Assembly: GCA_963752745.1 (NCBI GenBank)
Contig: CAVWAK010000037.1
Location: forward strand, 1 to 64,000
Length of the DNA: 64,000 bases
Direction of reading: 5' to 3'
From: Thiogranum sp963752745
GTDB lineage: Bacteria > Pseudomonadota > Gammaproteobacteria > DSM-19610
The notes under the pieces are model-generated. The model did not search any database and was not told the DNA's origin. It saw only the letters and a program-made list of their open reading frames with translations. A program made the translations under genes and the position numbers. Shown here piece after piece: positions 1-8,290 of the stretch (within the stretch, counting starts at the first letter, position 1; the number at the start of each line of letters is the position of its first letter).

Positions 1-2
1 AC

Positions 3-653
3 TGGTTCTCGGCGGCCTGGAAACGTTTGGAGGCTCGTTACGGTAAGCCGCCGGAGCGGGATTTCCAGGCCTGGCAGCGTGATCCTGACGCTTATCGTGT
101 GGTGGATGACAGCACAGGCGACTGCAGGGTTGACGAAGACAAGGTGTTGATCGAGTGCTGGATGGGAAGCAAGTGGGGTTTTTACAAGTTCCCGCTTGAC
201 CCGGCGACCGATCAGCCGCGTATCGGCGAACAACTTAGCTGGCGGCCAGTGCCAGAGGAGGTTTCAGTGATCGATGCATCGGATCCGGTTGATTCAGAGA
301 AAGACGGTTTGCGACTGGCTTTGGCTTTCGAACTGGATTTGCCGCTGCGGCCACAACTGGAAATCGCGCAACGTTTTCTGCAGCGGCGCCAGGCATATTT
401 ACGTAAGCAGGGTCGCATGCAGATGAGAACTGTTGCCGCACTTTCTCCCGGGTGGGCGCTGATGTTACGGTTGCTGGACGGCAAGCAGGCTGGTGAGAGC
501 CTGGTGTCGATGCAGCCTGTGCTGGGAGAATGCACGGTCGATACCACGCTGGCTGATTTGCTGGGTCAGGCTGCGGAGCTGGTTGATGGTGGCTACCGTT
601 CCCTGTCAACACTACCCGAAGGAAAATCCACGCGAGCAAGCGGCAGCGACTAG
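3..653 (+). CDS. Uncharacterised protein, 5' end cut by window edge
   Basis: The frame is open from the left edge (WFSAAWKRLEARYG...), so the TTG at 27 is not needed as a start and the gene begins outside the window. At least 216 residues are visible. They include an N-terminal stretch W-x-R-D-P-x-A-Y followed by KWGFYKFPLDP, which faintly recalls the N-terminal domain of small proteobacterial DNA-binding proteins (DUF6499/DUF2285 type), and a charged helix ending RRQAYLRKQGR. There is no signal peptide or membrane segment. The stop abuts the stop of the convergent sigma54 regulator. I do not recognise a function. Confidence 0.6.
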   Translation, partial: WFSAAWKRLEARYGKPPERDFQAWQRDPDAYRVVDDSTGDCRVDEDKVLIECWMGSKWGFYKFPLDPATDQPRIGEQLSWRPVPEEVSVIDASDPVDSEKDGLRLALAFELDLPLRPQLEIAQRFLQRRQAYLRKQGRMQMRTVAALSPGWALMLRLLDGKQAGESLVSMQPVLGECTVDTTLADLLGQAAELVDGGYRSLSTLPEGKSTRASGSD

Positions 654-2006
654 TTAGTTGGAACGACCGATTTCCTGCAAACCGTACTGCTTGAGTTTAC
701 GATACAGGGTGCGCTCGCTTATACCCAGAATGTGGGCGACCTTGGCACGCTTGCCATGATGCTCGGCGAGCAGCTCGGAGATGTATTGCGATTCCAGGCC
801 TTTGATTGACGGCTCCTCTCCATCCTTGTCGTGGACGTGCTGGAGCGGTGTGGATAATGTTTTTGCGGCCATAGGATCAATGTGAATTTCATCTGCAGTG
901 ATGATGCCGTTGGTGGACAGGGAGCAGGCAGCCTGCAGGATATTGCGTAGTTCCCGTACATTGCCGGGGTAGTCGTAACTCATCAGTAATTCGCCAGTAT
1001 CGTCTGTCAGGTGATAGGCGGGTTCATTGTCTGAGCCCATCCGCTGTAGCAGTGCTGCAGCGAGGTCGGGGATATCGCTGCGTCGTTCGCGCAGGGAGGG
1101 AATGTTGCAGATTATGCCTGCGATACGATAATACAGGTCAGCCCGAAACCGGTTGGTGGCAACCAGTTGTCGAAGGTTTACGCTGGTTGCGCAAATAATG
1201 CGCGCATCAACGCTGAGCATTTCCCGTCCACCGACGCGTCGAAACTTGCCGGTTTCCATGGCATTTAATAAACGCCCCTGCAGGGCATAGGGCAGATCGG
1301 CTATTTCATTAAAAAACAGGGTGCCGCTGTCGGCCTGTTCAAAGAGGCCATAGCGCCGACCAATGCAGCCGGTAAAGGCGCCGCGTTCGTGACCAAACAG
1401 TTCGCTTTCAAATACCGATTCCGAAATGGCGCTGCAGTCAACCATTGTGAAACTGAAGCCATTGCGCCGCGATCGTCGGTGTATGTATTCAGCTGCAAGG
1501 TCTTTGCCTACGCCGCTTTCACCATAGAGTAGTACCGGGGCATCAGTTTCCGCTGCCCGGGTAAGGTTCTCTATGCAGGTCTGGAAGGCACTGGACCGGC
1601 CAATCATGCGTTGCTGATCGCAGTCCAGATCTTCGGTGTGTGCGAGCGGAAATACGGCCTCGCCCAGGAACATCTCGCCGTCCGGGCCATAAATTGGTGA
1701 GCCCTTGATGCGGACGTGCTCGGGTTGAGCTTCGGTATCGTAGTGAATATGCAGCACCTGGTGTGGCTGCCGGGTTTCAAAAACCTGTTTGTGTGGACAG
1801 TCTTCCCCGTTCAGGTGGCAGGGAACGTCAGAGCGGTGGGATACCTGGTGGCATTTGTGCCCGATGATCTCTGTTTCCGTGACCCCGTAAGCCTGCCGAT
1901 AGGCGGTATTGGCGGCAACGATATTGTAGTTGTCGTCAATTAGCACGAACGGGTTGTCTTGTGCATCGATCAGCGATTGCACGTCAACCGAGATCTTTTT
2001 GTGCAT
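654..2006 (-). CDS. PAS-domain sigma54-dependent transcriptional activator
   Basis: A 450-residue one-component activator of sigma54 RNA polymerase. An N-terminal PAS domain (about residues 10-125) carries a cysteine-rich stretch (KCHQVSH, PCHLNGEDCPHK), a pattern seen in redox or metal-sensing PAS domains. The AAA+ domain has Walker A GESGVGKD, the sigma54-contacting loop GAFTG and arginine fingers in FRADLYYR. A Fis-type helix-turn-helix ends the protein (KVAHILGISERTLYRKL). The Walker B motif reads LFFNEI where the family has LFLDEI. I chose the ATG at 2006 because AGGAGAAAGG precedes it; an ATG 15 codons upstream is less likely. It is convergent with the gene to its left. The target is unknown. 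Confidence 0.9.
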   Translation of the reverse strand: MHKKISVDVQSLIDAQDNPFVLIDDNYNIVAANTAYRQAYGVTETEIIGHKCHQVSHRSDVPCHLNGEDCPHKQVFETRQPHQVLHIHYDTEAQPEHVRIKGSPIYGPDGEMFLGEAVFPLAHTEDLDCDQQRMIGRSSAFQTCIENLTRAAETDAPVLLYGESGVGKDLAAEYIHRRSRRNGFSFTMVDCSAISESVFESELFGHERGAFTGCIGRRYGLFEQADSGTLFFNEIADLPYALQGRLLNAMETGKFRRVGGREMLSVDARIICATSVNLRQLVATNRFRADLYYRIAGIICNIPSLRERRSDIPDLAAALLQRMGSDNEPAYHLTDDTGELLMSYDYPGNVRELRNILQAACSLSTNGIITADEIHIDPMAAKTLSTPLQHVHDKDGEEPSIKGLESQYISELLAEHHGKRAKVAHILGISERTLYRKLKQYGLQEIGRSN

Positions 2007-2160
2007 GCTACCTTTCTCCTGCGCAGCCCTTCTGCCAGATTGGCAGGCCACCTCGTCCTGATTGTAGACCAGGCAGCCGTTGGCTGCACAAAGATGCGCA
2101 TAAGCAGTTGTTTAATATGTGGCTATTAACTGCCAGTTTGTCTGTTTTTGTTGCCAGGCG

Positions 2161-2979
2161 CTAGCTGCCGGAATGGTTGTTATGCAGCCGTTTGTTAAGG
2201 CCGTTGCGCAACAGCACTGAAAGATCCTCTACCGGGCTCATTTCGTCGAAGGTGGCGAGTATCAGCTGGTTGCGGTTACTGACATTGAATTTTTTAAACA
2301 GCTTCGCAAGATGCATTTTTACTCCCTGGTGGGAAAGATGCACGTGTTCGGCGATTTGTTTAATAGCCAGGCCTTTGACTACTTCACAGAGAATTTCGGT
2401 CTCGCGCTTGGTAAGATGTTCACACAGGTGTTCAATGCGGTCGTTGAACTGGCTTTCCAGCACCTCGTCGAAGTTCTGCTGGCTGGCGACAAAGCGTTCC
2501 AGGATATGGCGCTCGATCCACCTGTTACCGTTTAATACGCTGTCGATTGCGCCCCTGAAGTGGTCGCCATCCATACGTTCGTTTATGTAGCCGTGAGCAC
2601 CCGCTCGCACCAGGCTGTAAAGATAGTCATCGCTCATATTCTTGCCAAATACGAGGATGCGAATGTTCGAAAAATGCTTGAGGACTTCGCTGAAAAAGCG
2701 TTCGAATGGTTGCGGTAAACTGTCATTCTGAATAAGCAGGCAGTCGGGCTTGCTGGCAGTGAACTTCTGCATGCATTCTTCGTCCGGCTCAACGCAGGAG
2801 ACGAGGTAATTTCGACCCTGGCTCTCGAGCATGCTTGCCAGCCCGTCAAGAGAAAAATCCTGGTGGCCGACTATAAATATTCTGGTGCTGTCTGCCGTGA
2901 GTTCTGGACTTACCGTCGCCACATCGTGTGGCGGCCTGTGTGCTTCATTCATAACACTGCTCAAAGTTGATGTGGCCAT
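2161..2979 (-). CDS. LuxR-family regulator with degenerate receiver domain
   Basis: A 272-residue protein with a receiver-like N-terminal domain (about 30-150) and a LuxR/NarL helix-turn-helix near the C-terminus (LTKRETEILCEVVKGLAIKQIAEHV). The receiver lacks the usual signalling residues. The phospho-acceptor position reads KPDCLLIQND with no Asp at the expected place, and the conserved Lys is replaced in GYINERM. It therefore probably does not work by ordinary Asp phosphorylation. The start at 2979 has a GAGGAG ribosome site 8 bases upstream. It is encoded just upstream of the sigma54 activator on the same strand, with about 150 bp between them. Confidence 0.85.
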   Translation of the reverse strand: MATSTLSSVMNEAHRPPHDVATVSPELTADSTRIFIVGHQDFSLDGLASMLESQGRNYLVSCVEPDEECMQKFTASKPDCLLIQNDSLPQPFERFFSEVLKHFSNIRILVFGKNMSDDYLYSLVRAGAHGYINERMDGDHFRGAIDSVLNGNRWIERHILERFVASQQNFDEVLESQFNDRIEHLCEHLTKRETEILCEVVKGLAIKQIAEHVHLSHQGVKMHLAKLFKKFNVSNRNQLILATFDEMSPVEDLSVLLRNGLNKRLHNNHSGS

Positions 2980-3719
2980 ACGACAGGCTCCTCTAATCTA
3001 ATAAGCTGTCTGCGAATTACGTCGCTACTCACGGGCAGTTGTCGATATCGCGAAAGCTGCCTGCTGTCCTTTGCCGGGTAGACCGGGTTCCACTCGGGTA
3101 GATGACCGGCACCCTTTGTGTGTATACGTTCGTCTATATATAGCCTGGACGCAAGGGTCTGGTGAATTAATCCGCTCCAAAGGCAGAATCGACTGCCAGC
3201 CATGATCTGGATTTCAATCGTTCCCGGATACAGGTAAGTAATATTACTTACTCTGAACCAGTTATGAGCAAAAATAAGGCCAATGGTCCAAATGTCTATG
3301 TATACAGTTGTTTAGGTGGCCAGACGGCTATGAATTCAATCTCAGCGGAGAATAAAGTATGAAATGATAAGAAATTCGACAGATTTTCCGGGTTTTCAGG
3401 GTCATACGCGTGCCCGCTCGGTAGTGGGGGAGCGGTTAACGGCTGCTGGTTATTCCCGATTATATCTTATCTATCTGTATAAAAAGGAATTTGATAATAA
3501 AAGCAAGATTTCAGAAGTGTCTGTTTTATTGACAGTCTGCAAGCCTGAGCTGACATTTTGTCATGCCAAGATGACGAAATATAACCGGTAAACAGGTTGA
3601 GTGAGTCCTTTAGTGATCCGGAATAGCCTGGTTACCTAACATTTAGCAACCAGCGTGCCAGCTTAAAGAACCCGCGCTGGCGGCTCAAGATCATGGCATG
3701 CCAAGTCGAAACATAAACT
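2980..3719. other. Long intergenic region with palindromes
   Basis: About 740 bp between the divergent LuxR-type regulator and the MotY-like gene, more AT-rich than its surroundings. I see no convincing gene. Short frames at 2961-3203 and 3364-3591 have no ribosome site and no recognisable sequence. It holds a perfect 18-bp palindrome at 3234-3251 and two smaller inverted repeats, CTGT-N7-ACAG at 3521-3535 and TGACA-TTT-TGTCA at 3551-3563. These look like operators. No -24/-12 sigma54 promoter was found next to them. Confidence 0.5.
3234..3251. promoter_or_regulatory. Perfect 18-bp palindrome, probable operator
   Basis: GTAAGTAATATTACTTAC is identical to its reverse complement over 18 bp. 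It lies about 255 bp upstream of the LuxR-type regulator and about 470 bp upstream of the MotY-like gene. Length and symmetry suit a dimeric helix-turn-helix protein. The two adjacent regulators are the obvious candidates, but which one binds is inference. Confidence 0.45.
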
Positions 3720-4601
3720 ATGAATGATAAACATTTAAGGGTTGTGCTGGCTGCGGTGTGTTGTGGGGTGCAACTGTTCAGCGTGGAGGCCTTCGGGCAG
3801 GTGCAAAAATTCCAGTCCAGTTGGGAGCAGTCGAGCTGGAAAATGGAGGCCGGACCGCGCAGCTGTGCGCTTACCCATGATATCCCGCGTTTTGGCCAGG
3901 TGAGATTCGAACAACATTCTGGCAAGCGGCTGAATTTTTCACTGCATGTGAATCTGCCACCGGTCAGAGATCAGGATGCCAGGGTGTACGTGGAAGCACC
4001 ACCATGGAAATTCCCCAGTGAATCTTACCCTCTGGGCGATTTTCGTCTGCAGCATGGCAAGACTCCGTTGCGTCTGCCCAGAGATCAGGCGCTGCGTATC
4101 TACTACGAGCTGGAACAGGGAATGCAGCCGGTGATCACGTTTTCTGATTGGGGCGACAGCCGGGACGAGGTTCAGGTGGCATTGATGCCGGTGCGCTTTC
4201 GTGAAGTGTTACCAGAATTTCTGGCTTGCACCGCGGGTCTGCTTTACCTCGATTTTGAACCAATTGCCGAGCATACAGTGTATTTTGTTACCAATAGTGA
4301 TCGTTTGAGTCGTGCAACCCGGCGCGCACTGGAAGATGTGGCGAGGAAGTACCGCAAGAAGGGTGATATCCGGATAGTGCTGGGTGGCCATGCCGATGAG
4401 CGAGGCGCCTCCGAGTACAACATGCGGCTGTCAAATCGTCGCGCGAAAATGGTGTCCAGGTACCTGCATTCCCGCGGTGTGCCGGAAAAAGCTATCGAGC
4501 TGCGTTCATTTGGCGAAACCGAGCCGCAGAACCCCGAGAGCGGTCAAGACGCATGGGCGCGTAATCGCCGCGTAACGATATGGCTGGCGGAGCGGGGCTG
4601 A
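3720..4601 (+). CDS. motY: MotY-like OmpA-family protein
   Basis: A 293-residue secreted protein. A signal peptide (about residues 1-26, ending VEAFGQ) is followed by an N-terminal domain with the W...C.L...IP.FG...F pattern of sodium-type flagellar motor protein MotY, then a C-terminal OmpA peptidoglycan-binding domain (VLGGHADERGASEYNMRLSNRRA, then RNRRVTIWL). In MotY this protein forms the T-ring around the motor and anchors it to the cell wall. No flagellar genes are nearby. The gene stands alone behind a long regulatory region. The start lacks a strong ribosome site but gives a sensible signal peptide. A general OmpA envelope role is the alternative. Confidence 0.75.
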   Translation: MNDKHLRVVLAAVCCGVQLFSVEAFGQVQKFQSSWEQSSWKMEAGPRSCALTHDIPRFGQVRFEQHSGKRLNFSLHVNLPPVRDQDARVYVEAPPWKFPSESYPLGDFRLQHGKTPLRLPRDQALRIYYELEQGMQPVITFSDWGDSRDEVQVALMPVRFREVLPEFLACTAGLLYLDFEPIAEHTVYFVTNSDRLSRATRRALEDVARKYRKKGDIRIVLGGHADERGASEYNMRLSNRRAKMVSRYLHSRGVPEKAIELRSFGETEPQNPESGQDAWARNRRVTIWLAERG

Positions 4602-4662
4602 AATACCAAGCTGGCCACGGTGCTGACTACGCGAATTGACGTCTCGGGACTTTCCAGCCGGC

Positions 4663-5292
4663 CTACTTTGCTGGCTCTTCAGTTGCCGCAGGTGCTTCTG
4701 TCGCCGCAGGTGCTTCTGTTGCAACGACCTTTATGCTTATGATCTCGATAGTTTCGAGTGGCACATCGCTACGGAACGGACCACGTGGCCCGGTGCGCGT
4801 GGCAGCAATCGCATCCATGACTTCCATGCCTTCGGTCACTTCACCGAATACGGTGTAACCCCAGCCACGGGTGCTGCGGTCCTTGTGGTCGAGAAAAGCA
4901 TTGTCGACAGTATTGATAAAAAACTGGTTGGTCGCTGAGTTTGGGTCATTAGTACGCGCCATTGCAACGGTGCCGCGCTTGTTTTTCAGGCCATTGTCAG
5001 CTTCATTTTTAATTGGCGGATATTTTGCCGGTTTCTTCTGCAGGTCCGGCGTGAAGCCACCACCCTGGTTCATGAAACCCTTGATAACGCGGTGGAAAAC
5101 TGTACCGTCGTAGGCGTTGTCGTTTACGTAGCGCAGGAAGTTCTCAACGGACACCGGAGCCTTGTCTGAATAAAGCTCAATAACGACTGTGCCCTTTGAG
5201 GTTTCCATGCTGACTTTTGGATTGTCGGCATAAACGGTCTGGAAAGTAATTGTCAGCAGCAGCGCTGCCATCGACGCGAATAAGTGCTTCAT
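4663..5292 (-). CDS. Periplasmic peptidyl-prolyl cis-trans isomerase (cyclophilin)
   Basis: A 209-residue PpiA-type foldase that isomerises proline peptide bonds in exported proteins. The signal peptide covers about residues 1-22 (cleavage after VYA). The cyclophilin core shows FHRVIKGFMNQGGGF with the catalytic Arg, then NQFFIN and GYTVFGEVTEGMEVMD. The C-terminus ends in a short repeat of ATEAPA units, made by a tandem DNA repeat at about 4680-4722; this low-complexity tail is unusual. It is read in the same direction as the response regulator upstream but is separated from it, so it may be a single gene. Confidence 0.92.
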   Translation of the reverse strand: MKHLFASMAALLLTITFQTVYADNPKVSMETSKGTVVIELYSDKAPVSVENFLRYVNDNAYDGTVFHRVIKGFMNQGGGFTPDLQKKPAKYPPIKNEADNGLKNKRGTVAMARTNDPNSATNQFFINTVDNAFLDHKDRSTRGWGYTVFGEVTEGMEVMDAIAATRTGPRGPFRSDVPLETIEIISIKVVATEAPAATEAPAATEEPAK

Positions 5293-5335
5293 GAAGATTC
5301 CTTCTGTTTTTAATCTGTAGTTACCGGCGCAGATA

Positions 5336-5884
5336 CTAGTCTTTTACCGGGCGTTTGGCGAGTTTGCGCTGCAGGGTACGGCGGTGCATGCGCAGTTTTC
5401 GGGCAGCCGCTGAAACATTACCATCGCACTCGTTGAGCACTTTCTGCAGGTGTTCCCATTCCAGTCGCCTTACAGACAGGGGGGTGTCCGATACCGGGAT
5501 GCTGGCGTCGCCTTGGTCTTTGTGCAGCGCGGCAAGAATTTCATCTGCATTGGCGGGTTTGGTGAGGTAGTGCACGGCGCCCAGCTTGATGGCCTCGACC
5601 GCTGTGGCAACACTGGCATAACCGGTAAGCATGACAATGCGTGTGTTCTCATCGAGTTTATGCAGTGTATTGACCATGCTAAGACCGGATTCCTGCCCGA
5701 TGCGCAGATCGATGACGGCATATTCCGGCTCCTGTTGCTGTGCGCTTGAAATACCGGCATCCGTGTCGTGTGCGACGACTACATCATAACCGCGGTCAGT
5801 GAATGCATCGGCGAGAACCTCGCAGAAGATTTCGTCATCATCGACAATAAGCAGGGAGGGGCGCATGTCATGGGATTTGTTCAT
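5336..5884 (-). CDS. regA: RegA/PrrA-type redox response regulator
   Basis: A 182-residue response regulator. The receiver domain (about 8-125) has the acidic pair in LLIVDDDE, phospho-acceptor Asp in YAVIDLRIG and Lys in YLTKPA. A Fis-type helix-turn-helix follows (GNVSAAARKLRMHRRTLQRKL), the near-invariant DNA-binding helix of RegA/PrrA/ActR proteins. In that family it switches respiration, photosynthesis or nitrogen and carbon fixation genes according to quinone redox state. It lies directly downstream of its partner kinase regB with an 8-bp gap, so the two are one operon. Confidence 0.92.
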   Translation of the reverse strand: MNKSHDMRPSLLIVDDDEIFCEVLADAFTDRGYDVVVAHDTDAGISSAQQQEPEYAVIDLRIGQESGLSMVNTLHKLDENTRIVMLTGYASVATAVEAIKLGAVHYLTKPANADEILAALHKDQGDASIPVSDTPLSVRRLEWEHLQKVLNECDGNVSAAARKLRMHRRTLQRKLAKRPVKD

Positions 5885-5892
5885 GTGCTGGC

Positions 5893-7152
5893 CTATCGTT
5901 TGGTTAGCGGGATACGGATGCGGCTGCAGGTGCCACCGCCTTCACGATCGGCAAGGGTGATTTCGCCGTCAAGCCGCTGAATGGTGGCATGGGCAAGGAA
6001 TAGCCCGAGGCCCATGCCGAACTCTTTCTGGCTGCTCCTGGGCTGGTACAGGCGATTGTCAATCTGGTCTTGCAGTCCGGAACCGCGGTCAAGTATGTCG
6101 ATGGTTACATCAGTTTCGTCCCAGCGGGCGTTCATGATTAGCGGTTCCTGTGACGCGTCAGCGGCATTATTGAGCAAGTTAACAAGCGCCTGAATCAGTG
6201 TTTGGTCGTTAACGATGGAGGCCTGATCATTCCCGTTGCTGAAGTTGCATTCTATATGCGCATGGCTACGTTGTTGTTGCCAGTACTCGACTAGATCCCG
6301 CAGGAAATATTCTATCGGTACAAGTCCGCCGCTTTCTGCGCGCGCCTCACCAGCCGATGCGGACAGTGTTGACAGGGCGGACTTGCAGCGACCGATCTGG
6401 CCGGTGAGTATGTTGAGTTTGCGGCGCATATTATCCGGGATATCTGCTCGCTCGAGCTCGCGGGCGACGACGGCTATGGTTGCGAGTGGAGTGCCGAGTT
6501 CATGTGCCGTGCCTGTAGCTAAAGTACCAAGGGCTACAAGTTTCTCGTCGCGCAGGGATTTCTCCCGTGCCAGTGCCAGTGCCCGGTCTCGTTCACGTAA
6601 CGTGTTGGCCATGCCTGCGATAAACCAGGCGATCAGGATTGCGCTCATGACGAAACCGAACCACATACCGAGGACGTGCTGGCTGAAGCTGTCGTTCTGG
6701 TGCATATGTGCATGCTCGCCCAGCGGGATGTAAAAGCGCATCAGCAGGCTGTAGCACAGGGTTGAAAATGCAGCTATAACCCAGGTCGCCCGGGCGGAGA
6801 GCACGGTTGCGGCAATGATGAGGGGAATAAGAAACAGCCAGGCAAAGGGATTGGTGGCGCCACCGGAGCAGTAAAGCAAGCCGGCGATTGCGGCAACATC
6901 GGTGCATAGTTGATAGAAAAATGCCTGGTCCGTAACGAGTGTCCTGCTGCGCACCTGCAGCCAGGTCCACAGGTTAATTGTTGACAGCAGCCCGATAATA
7001 GCAAGCATGGCAGTAAGGGGTAGCCTGACATCCGTCAAATAGTGAATGCCAAGAATGGCAAGCAGTTCGCCGCCAATCATCAGGCTGCGCAGGGTGAACA
7101 GTCGCTTCAAATTGCGCGTGCTGCTGAGTTCTGTGGGTGTTGGTTGGGGCAC
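5893..7152 (-). CDS. regB: RegB/PrrB-type redox sensor histidine kinase
   Basis: A membrane histidine kinase of about 420 residues, the redox-sensing partner of RegA. The N-terminal half has about six transmembrane helices with the ubiquinone-binding motif GGATNPF. The H-box is HELGTPLATIA, and the conserved redox cysteine of RegB is present in GRCKSAL. The ATPase domain shows NLLNNAADAS and GMGLGLFLA. The start is uncertain: the frame is open to a GTG at 7221, but that would put a RegA-like palindrome (7190-7204) inside the coding region. The GTG at 7152 leaves the palindrome in the leader and matches the usual family N-terminus, though neither has a strong ribosome site. Confidence 0.88.
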   Translation of the reverse strand: MPQPTPTELSSTRNLKRLFTLRSLMIGGELLAILGIHYLTDVRLPLTAMLAIIGLLSTINLWTWLQVRSRTLVTDQAFFYQLCTDVAAIAGLLYCSGGATNPFAWLFLIPLIIAATVLSARATWVIAAFSTLCYSLLMRFYIPLGEHAHMHQNDSFSQHVLGMWFGFVMSAILIAWFIAGMANTLRERDRALALAREKSLRDEKLVALGTLATGTAHELGTPLATIAVVARELERADIPDNMRRKLNILTGQIGRCKSALSTLSASAGEARAESGGLVPIEYFLRDLVEYWQQQRSHAHIECNFSNGNDQASIVNDQTLIQALVNLLNNAADASQEPLIMNARWDETDVTIDILDRGSGLQDQIDNRLYQPRSSQKEFGMGLGLFLAHATIQRLDGEITLADREGGGTCSRIRIPLTKR

Positions 7153-7189
7153 GATACTTATTGTAGCTACGCAGTGCTTCCTCGTTGTT

Positions 7190-7204
7190 GCGACAAATTG
7201 TCGC
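7190..7204. promoter_or_regulatory. Candidate RegA/PrrA binding palindrome
   Basis: GCGACAAATTGTCGC consists of two 7-bp arms around one base. It fits the GCGNC-Nx-GNCGC half-site arrangement described for PrrA/RegA proteins, here with a 5-bp spacer. It sits 38-52 bases upstream of the proposed regB start and in the divergent region shared with the Crp/Fnr gene. This suggests autoregulation of regBA, cross-control of the Crp/Fnr gene, or both. The symmetry is seen directly; the binding protein is inferred. Confidence 0.5.
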
Positions 7205-7417
7205 TTCACACTGTGCCACACTTTATCAAGTCGTAGAAGGTGGCGATCCGGTCTGGGAAAATCCGGATGTGCTGCAGACAGGTGCTGACGGGATGATTGC
7301 GGCAGGTTTACAGCCCGCGTGCAATCAGGTTTTGCGCCGTGCCATTCTTCAGTTGCCGGGTTTCCGTTTTTATTTCATTTCTTGGTGGTATTTGCTTAAG
7401 CTGCACAGAGTTGCCGT

Positions 7418-8119
7418 GTGAGTCAGCCGATGCCTGTCCAGAAACATTCTGCCCGCGAAAGTCTTGACGTATTGTTCGACGACTGGTTTCCGCAAGATGA
7501 TGTTGCTCTGGAACAACTGCGGCGCCAGCTTCAGGTTGTGGAGCTGCCGGCAGGTTACGAAGTCTTCCGGCGTGGTGACGCCTGTCGTAACTACCTTGTC
7601 GTTATTGACGGCAGCGTTCGGGTACAGGCCCTGTCGCCGGGTGGTCGCGAAGTTACGCTGTATCGCGTAGCTGGCGGCCAGTCCTGTGTGATAACGACAT
7701 CCTGCCTGATTAGCCGGGAAGTTTACCCCGCTGAAGGCATCACTGAACTGGAAACGACAGCACTGGTTTTGCCGCAGGGTGCGTTTAATGAAATGCTGGG
7801 GAAGTCCGAGGCCTTCCGCCGTTTCGTTTTCGCCAATCAGGGGCAGCGCCTCAGTGACCTGATTCACCGAATTGAGGATGTTGCCTTCGGGCGGGTTGAT
7901 GCGCGGCTGGCGCGGTTGCTATTTGACCAGGGCAAACACAGTGCAGGCAGAGTCTCCGCTACCCACCAGAAGCTGGCGAGTGAACTGGGTACGGCGCGAG
8001 AAGTGGTGAGTCGGCAGCTCAAGGTGTTTGAGCGCCGGGGCTGGATCAGGGTGGGGCGCGGCCGCGTTGAGGTGCTGGATGCCGAATCACTGGCCAGCGT
8101 CTGGAAAGCGGCAGATTAG
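7418..8119 (+). CDS. Crp/Fnr-family transcriptional regulator
   Basis: A 233-residue regulator with a cyclic-nucleotide-binding-like beta barrel (about 40-150, with LPAGYEVFRRGDACRNYLVVIDGSV split by the usual glycines) and a Crp-type helix-turn-helix (LASELGTAREVVSRQLKVFERRGWI). The N-terminal cysteine cluster of true FNR is absent. Cysteines occur only in GDACRNY and QSCVITTSC, so this is not an Fe-S FNR. Start is GTG 7418 or ATG 7430. It is transcribed divergently from regBA and followed by a broken YgaP-like gene, which hints at a role in redox or sulfur-stress control. Confidence 0.85.
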   Translation: MSQPMPVQKHSARESLDVLFDDWFPQDDVALEQLRRQLQVVELPAGYEVFRRGDACRNYLVVIDGSVRVQALSPGGREVTLYRVAGGQSCVITTSCLISREVYPAEGITELETTALVLPQGAFNEMLGKSEAFRRFVFANQGQRLSDLIHRIEDVAFGRVDARLARLLFDQGKHSAGRVSATHQKLASELGTAREVVSRQLKVFERRGWIRVGRGRVEVLDAESLASVWKAAD

Positions 8120-8290
8120 CGAGGATCCTGGCAGGCGCACTCTCTGTTGGTGCTGACTTTTGTGGGCCCTCTGGCTCAGGCTCTGTCTCCCTGGGGGCTG
8201 CTGGGATTCGTTCCACTGCTGACGGGGTTAATTGGCTGGTGTCCGGCGTACAGGATTTTCGGGCTAAAAACCTGCTCAGACTGTTCTTGA
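8101..8290 (+). pseudogene. Frameshifted YgaP-like (DUF2892) small membrane protein
   Basis: From about 8150 to the TGA at 8288 one frame reads PWGLLGFVPLLTGLIGWCP then AYRIFGLKTCSDCS, the typical C-terminal half of the small YgaP/DUF2892 membrane protein. The expected N-terminal part, RLARILAGALS, is found in a different frame at 8113-8145. A single-base shift between about 8140 and 8150 would join them. No ATG begins the upstream frame, which overlaps the end of the Crp/Fnr gene. Either this is a decayed gene or the sequence has an error here. Confidence 0.55.

Noticed and set aside
2961..3203. 80-codon minus-strand frame upstream of the LuxR-type regulator
   Set aside because: Overlaps the regulator's start, ribosome site and promoter region; no homology recognised.
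3364..3591. 75-codon open frame in the intergenic region before the MotY-like gene
   Set aside because: No ribosome site, no recognisable composition, AT-rich; overlaps two inverted repeats that look regulatory.
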